NCBI GenBank assembly: GCA_034431315.1
Contig: DAOUDK010000128.1
Coordinates: 9,035-73,034, forward strand
Length of the DNA stretch: 64,000 nucleotides
Reading direction: 5' to 3'
DNA from: JAUWOY01 sp034431315
Lineage (GTDB): Bacteria; Chloroflexota; Anaerolineae; VGOG01
The translations under genes were made by a program, and so were the position numbers. The stretch's first letter is position 1; every line of letters begins with the position of its first letter. The notes beneath the pieces were generated by a model that was given only the letters and a program-made list of their open reading frames with translations, was not told the origin of the DNA and ran no database searches. Positions 51,320 through 58,510 of the stretch are shown here, in pieces.

Positions 51320-51625
51320 AGGGGTGAAGGGTTCAGGGATTACAAAGAGGTTTGGGTTGCGGGGTGCTTGCGGGGGCTGCGAAGTATCGGGCTTTCGCAG
51401 CGAATATAACTGAAATGTCAACTTGTCCAGATACAACCTATAGTAGCCATTGGGTCATTACCCTCTACCAGTTGTAGTCTGGCTTCAACCTAAGAGCTTG
51501 GGACATGGGTTGCAACCCGAGCTCGGTTCGAATGACCACAATCTGTAGAATAGACCTACATCTCGAACACTATCCGTACTAGTTCCTGAGTTTGACCCGC
51601 TGCGAAAGCCCGTATCAAGTATGAC
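51320..51625. mobile_element. Inverted-repeat element, about 245 bp (MITE-like)
   Basis: CGGGCTTTCGCAGCG near 51388-51402 and its reverse complement CGCTGCGAAAGCCCG near 51598-51612 enclose about 195 AT-richer bases with no ORF. The arms extend imperfectly outward (GTAT/GATAC). Such size and structure fit a non-autonomous miniature element; no transposase is in the window. The stretch 51320-51375 shows nothing recognisable. Confidence 0.55.
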
Positions 51626-51655
51626 TTGACACTTCTATAGCTACAATGCTATAAT
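51626..51655 (+). promoter_or_regulatory. Consensus promoter with operator-like palindrome
   Basis: TTGACA (51626-51631), 18 bases, TATAAT (51650-51655). The palindrome TATAGC-TACAAT-GCTATA (51636-51653) fills the spacer and overlaps the -10 box, an ideal repressor site. Confidence 0.85.
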
Positions 51656-51710
51656 ATAGACGGGGTTGACTATCATAGCGTTGGGGGTTTCAAGAAGGGA
51701 GAAACAAGGG

Positions 51711-51803
51711 ATGGCTACAACGATTGGTCGAAACTTCGGGGGCTGCTGGCTGGAAGTGGGTAAGTGTAACAGCTTCACAAGTGTCTTTGTAGATGGGGAG
51801 TAG
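51711..51803 (+). CDS. Possible 30-residue leader or small protein
   Basis: An ATG at 51711 with AAGGGAG nine bases upstream opens a 30-codon frame (starts MATTIGRNFGG, has two cysteines) ending six bases before the start of the membrane-protein gene. It is within the predicted leader of that operon. Too short to judge by coding statistics. Confidence 0.35.
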   Translation: MATTIGRNFGGCWLEVGKCNSFTSVFVDGE

Positions 51804-51808
51804 CTTAA

Positions 51809-52555
51809 TTGGGCAACGAGTTCTCTCTCAGCAAACCCCAAAGGTTGTCACGTAAGGCACTGGGGAAAAAAACATGGGCTGCTTTGATCTCCTTCATTGC
51901 GGCAGTTGCAGTTGAGATATTGGCCGACATCATCCCAAGGCCCCAGCGGCATTCGGTATTCCTGGGGCTTGTCTTGTTAGGGGTGACCATTGGCTCAGGA
52001 GATTTCCTTTTGCAATGGCTAAGGTACTACCTAGCAAAAATAGAGAAATATGATGTTCTGCTTGCCAACTATAGTCAGTGTCAAATCAAAGAACAAGCCT
52101 TCGAGGAGCTGGAGGCAAATCTACCCGGTTTTCAAGAAGCCAGTTACAAAACGGGGATAACAGACACTATGGTTTGTTTGCGGAGCCAAGCACTTGCCAG
52201 CACTCTATCACACAATGTAGAGATCCTAGAGATTAGAAATATAGAAGGGACAGTCCATTTGATATTAAATGTGGGCACTAGTCAAGGTCTAAGGACTGGT
52301 ATGAGATTTGATGTTCGAACTAAGCACACAGAAGAGAGGTGGGGTGCAGTGGAGATTTCCATGATCAACGACTCTAAAGCGTATGCCAAACCCGTTGACC
52401 GCATAAAACCAGCCTTCTGGAGGGAGCTTGAGGGGAGAATGGACCATGATCCATCGCCACCACCAGGGGTGACCGTGGGACCATATGGACCATCTGAGGT
52501 AATAGAACTCATTCGACAGGTATTAGAACCAAGGAGGAATGCAAAAAATGGCTAA
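51809..52555 (+). CDS. Membrane protein with FlgT C-terminal-like domain, unknown function
   Basis: A 248-residue protein starting at TTG 51809 (GGGGAG upstream). Two TM helices (about 22-42 and 50-70: SFIAAVAVEILADII; FLGLVLLGVTIGSG) form an anchor; a linker helix follows (FEELEANLPGFQEA). The C-terminal cytosolic or extracytoplasmic domain has EGTVHLILNVGTSQGLRTGMRFDV, the pattern V-LN-G-x4-G-x2-GM-F-V of the FlgT C-terminal domain, and a tail IRQVLEP. The soluble protein encoded next carries the same pattern and a similar tail. Base composition is more AT-rich than in the flanking chromosome. No homologue with known function is recognised. Confidence 0.7.
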   Translation: MGNEFSLSKPQRLSRKALGKKTWAALISFIAAVAVEILADIIPRPQRHSVFLGLVLLGVTIGSGDFLLQWLRYYLAKIEKYDVLLANYSQCQIKEQAFEELEANLPGFQEASYKTGITDTMVCLRSQALASTLSHNVEILEIRNIEGTVHLILNVGTSQGLRTGMRFDVRTKHTEERWGAVEISMINDSKAYAKPVDRIKPAFWRELEGRMDHDPSPPPGVTVGPYGPSEVIELIRQVLEPRRNAKNG

Positions 52556-53039
52556 CCAGAAAGGCAACCAACAGCAGACAAATATTAATAATAGCGAGCA
52601 ACTGGTGCAGGTCAAGCGTATTGAGGGAAAGGTAGCTGCGATCCTCAATGAACGCGAAGTCGTTCTAAACATAGGGAGCGATGCTGGTGTTAAACCAGAA
52701 ATGAAGTTCGAGATCCTCGTAACTGAACCAGGCGAAATCATCGATCCAGACACTGGTGAAATTCTCGGCACCCTCGATCTAGCGAAAACTAGAGTGGAGG
52801 TGGTGGATATACAGCATAAGATGTGTGTGGCTCGAACGTACGAAACATATGAAGTGAATGTCGGAGGGATAGGATTGGGTTTGGGGGGAGTCGCGATATC
52901 TGGCCTACTGGGACCGCGGAGGTTGGAAACGAGGGTCACAAAGTTTCGTTTTGATGAGAGAGACAGGTTGTCGGAACTGAGCTCGGTAGAAAGTATCGTA
53001 AGAATTGGAGACGGGGTTCGACAAATGCTGGAGCCCTAA
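52548..53039 (+). CDS. Soluble protein with FlgT C-terminal-like domain, partner of the preceding gene
   Basis: A 163-residue protein. It starts at ATG 52548, ten bases after GGAGG; the ATG at 52539 is too close to that site. An Asn/Gln-rich N-terminus (NQKGNQQQTNINNSEQ) precedes EGKVAAILNEREVVLNIGSDAGVKPEMKFEIL (about 27-60), the same FlgT C-terminal-like pattern as the upstream membrane protein. Then come EPGEIIDPDTGEILG and a Gly-rich hydrophobic loop (VGGIGLGLGGVAISG). It ends VRQMLEP, matching the IRQVLEP of its neighbour. The genes overlap by eight bases. I infer a co-made membrane/soluble pair; the role is unknown. Confidence 0.7.
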   Translation: MANQKGNQQQTNINNSEQLVQVKRIEGKVAAILNEREVVLNIGSDAGVKPEMKFEILVTEPGEIIDPDTGEILGTLDLAKTRVEVVDIQHKMCVARTYETYEVNVGGIGLGLGGVAISGLLGPRRLETRVTKFRFDERDRLSELSSVESIVRIGDGVRQMLEP

Positions 53040-53234
53040 TTCAATGTGACCACCCTGATCGCATGGATTTGCCGGACGCAGCAAAAAAGAACCGTAGAAG
53101 CCAGCACTATAGACTAAGATGAACTCGGCAAACGTATCCGACGGATTGCCGAGAAGTACCAACGAGCAGCGCGTGATCTCTAGTCGGGTGACTGTTTTGG
53201 GGTGGAGTACAGAGACTATTACAGGGTCACAAGG
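53040..53234. other. Intergenic remnant region
   Basis: Around 53119-53184 a 20-codon open stretch (DELGKRIRRIAEKYQRAARDL, shifted by nearby stops) looks like the tail of a lost helical protein. Nothing else is recognised before the promoter at 53235. Confidence 0.35.
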
Positions 53235-53390
53235 TTGACTCAAGGGCGCAGGTCGTGGTATAATAGACACCAGAGCCATGATCCTGGCGACATTGTCTGC
53301 CCCCAGAGTCCCTTGGGGGCATCTTATATGGTACTGTCAGAGGAGAGGAAGATCGTTTTCGAGATTTACCGCGCAGGCGCTTGAGAAAGG
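53235..53390 (+). other. Promoter plus decayed copy of the tRNA-Glu 3' region
   Basis: TTGACT (53235-53240), 18 bases, TATAAT (53259-53264) is followed by ACACCA, TGGCGACA, GCCCCCA and TCCCTTGGGGG, pieces of tRNA-Glu in the same order, then by an 18-codon ORF (53328-53384) whose peptide MVLSEERKIVFEIYRAGA resembles the start of the ORF after the true tRNA. The RNA can fold AGACA/TGTCT and GCCCCCA/TGGGGGC stems. It probably also serves as promoter and leader for the methyltransferase gene at 53397. Confidence 0.6.
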
Positions 53391-53396
53391 TTCTCG

Positions 53397-54344
53397 ATGG
53401 ACAAAGTGAGAATCACTTCAGAATTTGATCGGACGGCGGACTTTATCCTCTACGAGGGGAATTGTCTTGATTTGCTTCCTCGGATTCCTGATGGGTTTGT
53501 CAAGCTGATCGTCACCTCACCACCGTATAATCTGGGCAAATCGTATGAAACTCGCCTTGAACTCGATGAATACCTGGCTCAACAGCGCATAGCCATTGAG
53601 GAATGCGTGCGAGTGCTGGATGATCGGGGAAGTATCTGCTGGCAGGTCGGCAATTATGTTGATAGCGGCGAGATCGTTCCTCTGGACATCGTTATGTATC
53701 CAATCTTCGCCTCGTTAGGGTTACACTTGCGCAACCGTATTGTGTGGCACTTTGGACATGGCTTGCATGCCTCGAAGCGGTTTTCTGGCCGATACGAAGT
53801 CATCCTGTGGTTTACCAAAGGCAACGAGTACACCTTCAATCTGGACGCTGTTCGTGTGCCCCAGAAGTATCCGAAGAAAAAGTACTTCAAGGGGCCGAAG
53901 AAGGGACAGCTTTCGGGCAACCCTCTGGGCAAGAATCCCAGCGACATTTGGGAGATTCCCAATGTGAAAGCGAACCATGTGGAAAAGACCATCCACCCCT
54001 GCCAGTTTCCAGTCGAATTGATTGAGCGTCTGGTGCTTTCGATGACCGACGAGGGAGATTGGGTATTGGACCCATTCATTGGTGTGGGGACGACCGCTAT
54101 TGCGGCCTTAATGCACAACCGAAGAGCCATCGGTGCGGATATTGTTCCTGAGTACGTGGAAGTTGCGAAAGAGCGCATCCGTTTGGCAGAGGAAGGAAAA
54201 CTACGCATCCGGCCGATGACCAGGCCAGTTTATGACCCTGACGCACCTGAGGCAAGCGTGCCGCCACAGGTTGTACAACTGGGGACTGTCCAACCTCAGC
54301 TCACATTTCTCGAACAGCATCAACAATACATCATTCAGGAGTAA
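53397..54344 (+). CDS. Type II DNA methyltransferase (beta class, probably N4-cytosine)
   Basis: The 315-residue enzyme has the catalytic motif TSPPYN (about 40-45) before the SAM-binding motif LDPFIGVGTTAIAA (about 224-238), which is the beta-class order. The S-P-P-Y form is usual for N4-cytosine enzymes such as M.BglII. It should protect the host from the restriction enzyme encoded two bases downstream. The C-terminal 50 residues are of uncertain role. GAAAGG precedes the ATG. Lower GC than flanking genes points to horizontal gain. Confidence 0.9.
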   Translation: MDKVRITSEFDRTADFILYEGNCLDLLPRIPDGFVKLIVTSPPYNLGKSYETRLELDEYLAQQRIAIEECVRVLDDRGSICWQVGNYVDSGEIVPLDIVMYPIFASLGLHLRNRIVWHFGHGLHASKRFSGRYEVILWFTKGNEYTFNLDAVRVPQKYPKKKYFKGPKKGQLSGNPLGKNPSDIWEIPNVKANHVEKTIHPCQFPVELIERLVLSMTDEGDWVLDPFIGVGTTAIAALMHNRRAIGADIVPEYVEVAKERIRLAEEGKLRIRPMTRPVYDPDAPEASVPPQVVQLGTVQPQLTFLEQHQQYIIQE

Positions 54345-54346
54345 GA

Positions 54347-54961
54347 ATGAGAATCGCTAAGAAACACTCGCACCTGAATGGTGAGGAGTGGCTCCTAGTT
54401 CACGAGAAGGACACATACCAGGAGCTTTTGGACGTTATCAAAGCCATTGATGCTGAAAAGTGCCGCACGAAAGTCAGCAAAGAGAAGCAGATGAAAGGGA
54501 GGCTCCTCTTTAGTCCAAAGGACCTGAATGCCGAGTTCGACAGTCGCTTGTCAAGCCTCGGGTGGGAGTCCAAGCGGTATAGCTACTATATAGCCCACGA
54601 CTACGACCAGACGGAGGTCATGATCAACCTGTCACTTGAGGAACAGAAACAGTACCTCTTGGATCAATGCGCAGAGGTAATTTTCTCCTACAACCAAACC
54701 GACCACGTTAAGGATACTATCGCCATCGAAGTACAGTTTGGTAAGTATGCCTTCGTTGCCTACGACCTCTTCGTCAAACACCTCCTTTTCTACACTGGTC
54801 GAATCATCAACGTGGGCATCGAGATCCTACCGACGAAGGCAATGCAGAGGCAAATGTCAAGCGGCATCGCATACTACGAGGGTGAAGTCTATAACATACT
54901 CAGACACGGAAGAACCAATCCTCCCGTCCCGCTGCTTCTTATTGGCGTGGAGCCTAATTGA
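54347..54961 (+). CDS. BglII-like type II restriction endonuclease
   Basis: A 204-residue protein. TDHVKDTIAIEVQFGKYAF contains Asp119, Glu128 and Gln130 with exactly the spacing of the BglII active site (Asp84, Glu93, Gln95), and EVQFxxYxF is shared with BglII as I remember it. IEILPTKAM and PVPLLLIGV complete the core. It starts two bases after the methyltransferase stop, the usual R-M gene pair. The target cannot be read from sequence; AGATCT is one hypothesis, and such sites are present in the window (for example 7154, 13453, 26890), which a methylated host would tolerate. Confidence 0.85.
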   Translation: MRIAKKHSHLNGEEWLLVHEKDTYQELLDVIKAIDAEKCRTKVSKEKQMKGRLLFSPKDLNAEFDSRLSSLGWESKRYSYYIAHDYDQTEVMINLSLEEQKQYLLDQCAEVIFSYNQTDHVKDTIAIEVQFGKYAFVAYDLFVKHLLFYTGRIINVGIEILPTKAMQRQMSSGIAYYEGEVYNILRHGRTNPPVPLLLIGVEPN

Positions 54962-54987
54962 TTTTTCGATGTTAAGGAACTTGTGCC

Positions 54988-55140
54988 ATGGGCGAGCAGA
55001 TGACACGCAAACGGTCTTATTTCTTCTGGGACTATGACCTCAACTTGACAAAATACCGAACTTGTGTTATCTTATCCCCCAATATGCCAAAAGCTACGAT
55101 TGGGAATAGTAAGCGTAGGACAATGACCACAGCGAGCTAG
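54988..55140 (+). pseudogene. Possible remnant of a small FFWDYD protein
   Basis: The frame reads MGEQMTRKRSYFFWDYDLNL and stays open for 51 codons. The SYFFWDYD stretch resembles the start of small proteins common in mobile gene sets. The rest overlaps the proS promoter and T-box, so only a fragment can be real. Confidence 0.3.
55045..55073 (+). promoter_or_regulatory. Promoter of proS
   Basis: TTGACA (55045-55050), 17 bases, TATCTT (55068-55073), just before the T-box leader. Confidence 0.8.
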
Positions 55141-55365
55141 AGAAGGTGAAAGCTAGCATCAAAGTCAGCGCTGAACCCACCCAGGAGCTGCGAGCGAAAA
55201 GGCGATCGCGAAAGCCGCTAAGCTTGGCCGGAATCCTCCCGTTATCGCAAGGAACGGTATCGAGTAAAATCTTACTCTGTACCAATTGAGTGGGCTGTAG
55301 CAAGCCAACTAGGGTGGTACCACGAGGCATGAACACCTCGTCCTTAGAGGACGGGGTGTTTTCAG
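55080..55365 (+). promoter_or_regulatory. T-box riboswitch (tRNA-Pro sensing) before proS
   Basis: The leader contains AGTAA, AGCGAGC and GGTGAAAGC of Stem I, a specifier context GAA-CCC-ACC with a proline codon CCC at 55176-55178, the T-box AGGGTGGTACCACG (55311-55324) whose TGGT can pair with the ACCA end of uncharged tRNA-Pro, and a terminator (ACACCTCGTCC facing GGACGGGGTGT, then TTTT, 55333-55362). When tRNA-Pro is uncharged the antiterminator forms and proS is transcribed. The specifier agrees with the gene. Confidence 0.95.
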
Positions 55366-55430
55366 TTAGATATTGGAGGTCTGAGGCCTGGCGGCTTTCC
55401 AACTTCCACTTTCCAAAAAGGAGGAGAAAC

Positions 55431-56861
55431 ATGACAAAGAAAATCACACCGCGAAGCAAGGACTATTCCCGCTGGTACACGGACGTCGTCCAGCGGGCGG
55501 AGATGGCCGACCACGCCCCGGTCAAGGGCTGCATGGTCATCCGACCCTACGGCTACGCCCTCTGGGAGAACATCAAAGAGGGCCTGGACCGCCGCTTCAA
55601 GGCCACCGGCCACGTGAACGCTTACTTCCCTCTGCTTATCCCTCAGAGCTTCATCCGCAAGGAGGCCGAGCACGTGGCAGGGTTCGCCCCCGAGCTGGCC
55701 GTGGTGACCCACGGCGGCGGCAAAAAGCTGGAAGAGCCTCTCATCGTGCGCCCTACTTCGGAGACGGTCATCGGCCACATGTACTCCCAGTGGGTGCGTT
55801 CCTATCGGGACTTGCCCATTCTCATTAACCAGTGGTGCAACGTGGTGCGCTGGGAGAAACGTCCCCGGTTGTTCCTGCGCACCACTGAATTTCTCTGGCA
55901 GGAGGGACACACCGCTCACGCCACCTCCGAGGAAGCAGAGGAAGAGACGCTGCGCATGCTGGAAGTATACCGCGACTTCGCCGAGGCCGACGCTGCCATT
56001 CCCGTCATAACTGGACGCAAGAGCGAGTCAGAGAAGTTCGCTGGGGCGGTGGACAGTTACGCCATCGAGGCCATGATGGGCAACAAGTGGGCCTTGCAGT
56101 CCGGCACCTCTCACTTCCTGGGTCAGAACTTCGCCAAGGCCTTCGACATCAAATACCTGGACCGGAACAACGAGCTCCAGTACTGCTGGACCACGAGCTG
56201 GGGGCTCAGCACCCGCATGGTGGGGGCGGTGATCATGGTTCACGGCGACGACCAGGGTTTGATTCTGCCGCCCAAAATAGCTCCCATCCAGCTCATCATC
56301 ATCCCCATCTGGAGGGACGAGGAGGGGAAAGAAGAGGTACTGAAGGCGGTCGAGGACATCACGGCAGCCCTCGGCGAGGAGGTGCGTTATAAGGTAGATG
56401 ACCGAGAGGAATACTCCCCTGGCTGGAAGTTCAACGAGTGGGAGCTACGGGGCGTGCCTCTGCGTCTGGAAGTCGGGCCTAGAGACGTGGCTAAGGGGCA
56501 AGTGACCCTGGCCCGGCGGGAAGGGGGCAAGAAAATCGCCGTTCCTCAGGAGGGTTTGGCCCAGCGCCTCGGCGGTCTGCTCGACGGCATCCAGCAGAGC
56601 CTGTTCCGACGAGCCAAGAGCTTCCTCGACGAGAACTCCTTTGAAGTGAACGATTATGAGGAGTTCAAGCGGATCATCGCGGGGGACGGCGGTTTCATCT
56701 ATGCCTACTGGTGCGGCTCTGGCGAGTGCGAAGCAGCCATCAAAGAGGAAACTAAAGCCACCATCCGCTGCATCCCCTTCGATCAGAAGGAGGAGACGGG
56801 CCACTGCATTCTCTGCGGTGAGGAGGCCAGGAAACAAGCAGTCTTCGCGAGGGCTTACTAG
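55431..56861 (+). CDS. proS: Prolyl-tRNA synthetase, archaeal/eukaryotic type (ProS type 3)
   Basis: The 476-residue class II synthetase charges tRNA-Pro with proline. Motif 2 (TTEFLWQEGHTAHAT), the RPTSETVIGHMYSQW segment and the C-terminal zinc-binding domain ending with CIL-CGEEA and the terminal ARAY are typical of the short archaeal/eukaryotic-type ProS that lacks the editing insertion of bacterial-type ProS. The true start is the ATG at 55431 after AAAAAGGAGGAG; upstream extension would run through the T-box terminator. A TTCCAAC-type micro-repeat lies at 55397-55417 just before the ribosome site. Confidence 0.95.
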   Translation: MTKKITPRSKDYSRWYTDVVQRAEMADHAPVKGCMVIRPYGYALWENIKEGLDRRFKATGHVNAYFPLLIPQSFIRKEAEHVAGFAPELAVVTHGGGKKLEEPLIVRPTSETVIGHMYSQWVRSYRDLPILINQWCNVVRWEKRPRLFLRTTEFLWQEGHTAHATSEEAEEETLRMLEVYRDFAEADAAIPVITGRKSESEKFAGAVDSYAIEAMMGNKWALQSGTSHFLGQNFAKAFDIKYLDRNNELQYCWTTSWGLSTRMVGAVIMVHGDDQGLILPPKIAPIQLIIIPIWRDEEGKEEVLKAVEDITAALGEEVRYKVDDREEYSPGWKFNEWELRGVPLRLEVGPRDVAKGQVTLARREGGKKIAVPQEGLAQRLGGLLDGIQQSLFRRAKSFLDENSFEVNDYEEFKRIIAGDGGFIYAYWCGSGECEAAIKEETKATIRCIPFDQKEETGHCILCGEEARKQAVFARAY

Positions 56862-56862
56862 G

Positions 56863-56908
56863 CAAATCTCAAATCGCAAATCCCAGATCTCATATCCCAC
56901 ATCAAGCA
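56863..56908. repeat. CAAATCT-type short-period repeat after proS
   Basis: CAAATCT, CAAATCG, CAAATCCCAG, ATCTCATATCCCACATC: drifting 7-8 base units directly after the proS stop. Confidence 0.7.
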
Positions 56909-56949
56909 CTTAAACGAGGCCGTGGCTGCCTGCTTCTATCGGGGTTTAG

Positions 56950-57834
56950 ATGAAACCAACCAAGATCACCTATCTGTTGCTTGTGCTGGTCATTTTGATC
57001 TGGGGCAACTCCTTCGTCGCCATCAAACACGCCGTGCAGTTCCTGACCCCCATGGAGTTGACGATTTTGAGGTTCATCCCGGTGGCCCTCATCTTCGGCG
57101 TCTTGCTCTTGACCACTCGCCGGGTGGCCTTTTGGCAGATGGTCAGGAGAGATTGGCTGGGCCTGGTTCTCCTGGGGCTATCGGGAGCAGTGGCCTACAA
57201 CCTTGCTCTGAACACGGGTGAGAGTCGAATCCCCGCTGGTACAGCCAGCTTGATCATCTCCCTGAACCCCGCGTTTACCTTCATACTCTCATCTCTGTTT
57301 CTAAAGGAGCGGCCGACAATCAAGAAGGCGATGGGGCTGACCATCGCCTTCTTGGGATTGTATGTCATTGTGCGCTACGCCAGCGGCCAAAGTGGCCAAC
57401 AGATTGATTTCAGCTATCTTCGCTACGTGTTCATCACCACGCTGGCTCCACTTTGCTGGGCCATCTACACCATCCTGGGCAAGCCTTTGGTGGCCAGGTA
57501 CCCACCTCTAATGGTGGTCGGCGGGGCTATGATGGCGGCGGTCGTACCGCTGCTATTCCTCGTCAGGGGCAGCCTTATCGCCAAGCTGCCCACCCTGCCG
57601 CCCAGTGTGTGGCTCAGCATCGCCTTCTTATCGCTAGCTTGTACTGTTTTTGCTTTCGTTATCTGGTTTGGGGCGTTGCAGAGGATGGAAGCCAGTCGGG
57701 CGGCAAGCTTTGTCTATTTGGTGCCCCTGTTCGGGGTGTCCTTCAGCAAGCTGCTCTTAGATGAGCCAATTACCCTGGCCCTTCTAATTGGTGCTGCACT
57801 GCTCATCGGCGGTGTTTATCTGATCAACCTCTGA
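56950..57834 (+). CDS. EamA/DMT family transporter
   Basis: A 294-residue integral membrane protein with ten TM helices in two EamA repeats: WGNSFVAIKHAVQFLTPMEL in the first, and PLCWAIYTILGKPL plus EASRAASFVYLVPLFGVSFSKLLLDE in the second. Members export amino acids, nucleosides or metabolites; the substrate is unknown. It lies between proS and the HicBA locus on the same strand but has no shared overlap. Confidence 0.9.
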   Translation: MKPTKITYLLLVLVILIWGNSFVAIKHAVQFLTPMELTILRFIPVALIFGVLLLTTRRVAFWQMVRRDWLGLVLLGLSGAVAYNLALNTGESRIPAGTASLIISLNPAFTFILSSLFLKERPTIKKAMGLTIAFLGLYVIVRYASGQSGQQIDFSYLRYVFITTLAPLCWAIYTILGKPLVARYPPLMVVGGAMMAAVVPLLFLVRGSLIAKLPTLPPSVWLSIAFLSLACTVFAFVIWFGALQRMEASRAASFVYLVPLFGVSFSKLLLDEPITLALLIGAALLIGGVYLINL

Positions 57835-57853
57835 GGAGGCGAGGAGTTCTGTT

Positions 57854-57882
57854 TTGCAATATCAAGCGCTTGGTGTTATAAT
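57854..57882 (+). promoter_or_regulatory. HicBA promoter with a palindrome
   Basis: TTGCAA (57854-57859), 17 bases, TATAAT (57877-57882). The perfect palindrome CAAGCGCTTG (57863-57872) in the spacer is a likely site for autorepression by HicB or the HicAB complex. Confidence 0.8.
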
Positions 57883-57936
57883 GGTGTCAAAGAATCGAGA
57901 GTGGGGATTTGGCAATCCAAGAAACGGAGGGACGTT

Positions 57937-58191
57937 ATGAGGGATTTCACCCTTATTGTGACAGTCGAGCCTCAGGAGGAGGGAGGCTATCTAGCGATCT
58001 GTGAAAACATCAAGCAGTGTTATGCCGAGGGCGAGACCTACGAGGAAGCGATAGAGAATCTCAAAGATGTGGCCCAGATTTGTCTCGAGTTGGATGCGCA
58101 ACGAGAAGGTGTGTCGTTAGAGGAGTTTCTTCTCCAAGGCGAGCAGAGGAAAAAGTACAAATTGGAGATGCCCTTGGCGGTGGCGGTATGA
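57937..58191 (+). CDS. hicB: HicB-family antitoxin
   Basis: The 84-residue protein begins MRDFTLIVTVEPQEEGGYLAICENIKQCYAEGETYEEAIENLKDVAQI, the partly degenerate RNase H-like HicB fold. It neutralises the HicA toxin. The ATG at 57937 has GGAGG six bases upstream; an in-frame GTG at 57901 would add 12 unlikely residues. Antitoxin-first order and a four-base overlap with hicA are usual for this subgroup. No separate DNA-binding domain is appended, so repression through the promoter palindrome would need the complex or the fold itself. Confidence 0.9.
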   Translation: MRDFTLIVTVEPQEEGGYLAICENIKQCYAEGETYEEAIENLKDVAQICLELDAQREGVSLEEFLLQGEQRKKYKLEMPLAVAV

Positions 58192-58421
58192 GTCCCAAAC
58201 TTCCAGTTGCTACGGACAAAGAGGTCATCAAGGTCGCCAGGAAACTCGGCTTCGAGTTTTACCGCCAGGCGAAAGGTAGCCATGAGATTTGGGTTCGCCA
58301 CAGTGATGGAAGCCGCATCATGGTGCCTAGACACGCGGGCAAGACGATCAAGAAGGGCACTATGAAGCGAATCCTGGATGGGCTAGGGGTTTCGCCAAAA
58401 GAGTTCTACGAACTGAAGTGA
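58188..58421 (+). CDS. hicA: HicA-family mRNA interferase toxin
   Basis: A 77-residue double-stranded-RNA-binding-like protein: KLGFEFYRQAKGSHEIWVRH with the catalytic His32, then IMVPRHAGKTIKKGTMKRILDGLGVSPKEF. HicA cleaves mRNA until bound by HicB. It starts inside the hicB stop (ATGA). Confidence 0.93.
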   Translation: MSPKLPVATDKEVIKVARKLGFEFYRQAKGSHEIWVRHSDGSRIMVPRHAGKTIKKGTMKRILDGLGVSPKEFYELK

Positions 58422-58440
58422 TTTGTGGGGATAGTGTGAT

Positions 58441-58491
58441 GAAAAGGCATGTCGGCAGCTAGATTGCTTCAAGCCTGACCTGCCTTTTTTC
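58441..58491 (+). terminator. Terminator after hicBA
   Basis: AAAAGGCATGTC faces GACCTGCCTTTTTT with an 18-20 base loop; a six-T run closes it. Confidence 0.85.
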
Positions 58492-58510
58492 ATGCAAGGA
58501 GCCAACTACC

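Noticed and set aside
53235..53325. A second functional tRNA
   Set aside because: No complete cloverleaf: the T arm is replaced by a GCCCCCA/TGGGGGC hairpin and there is no D arm.
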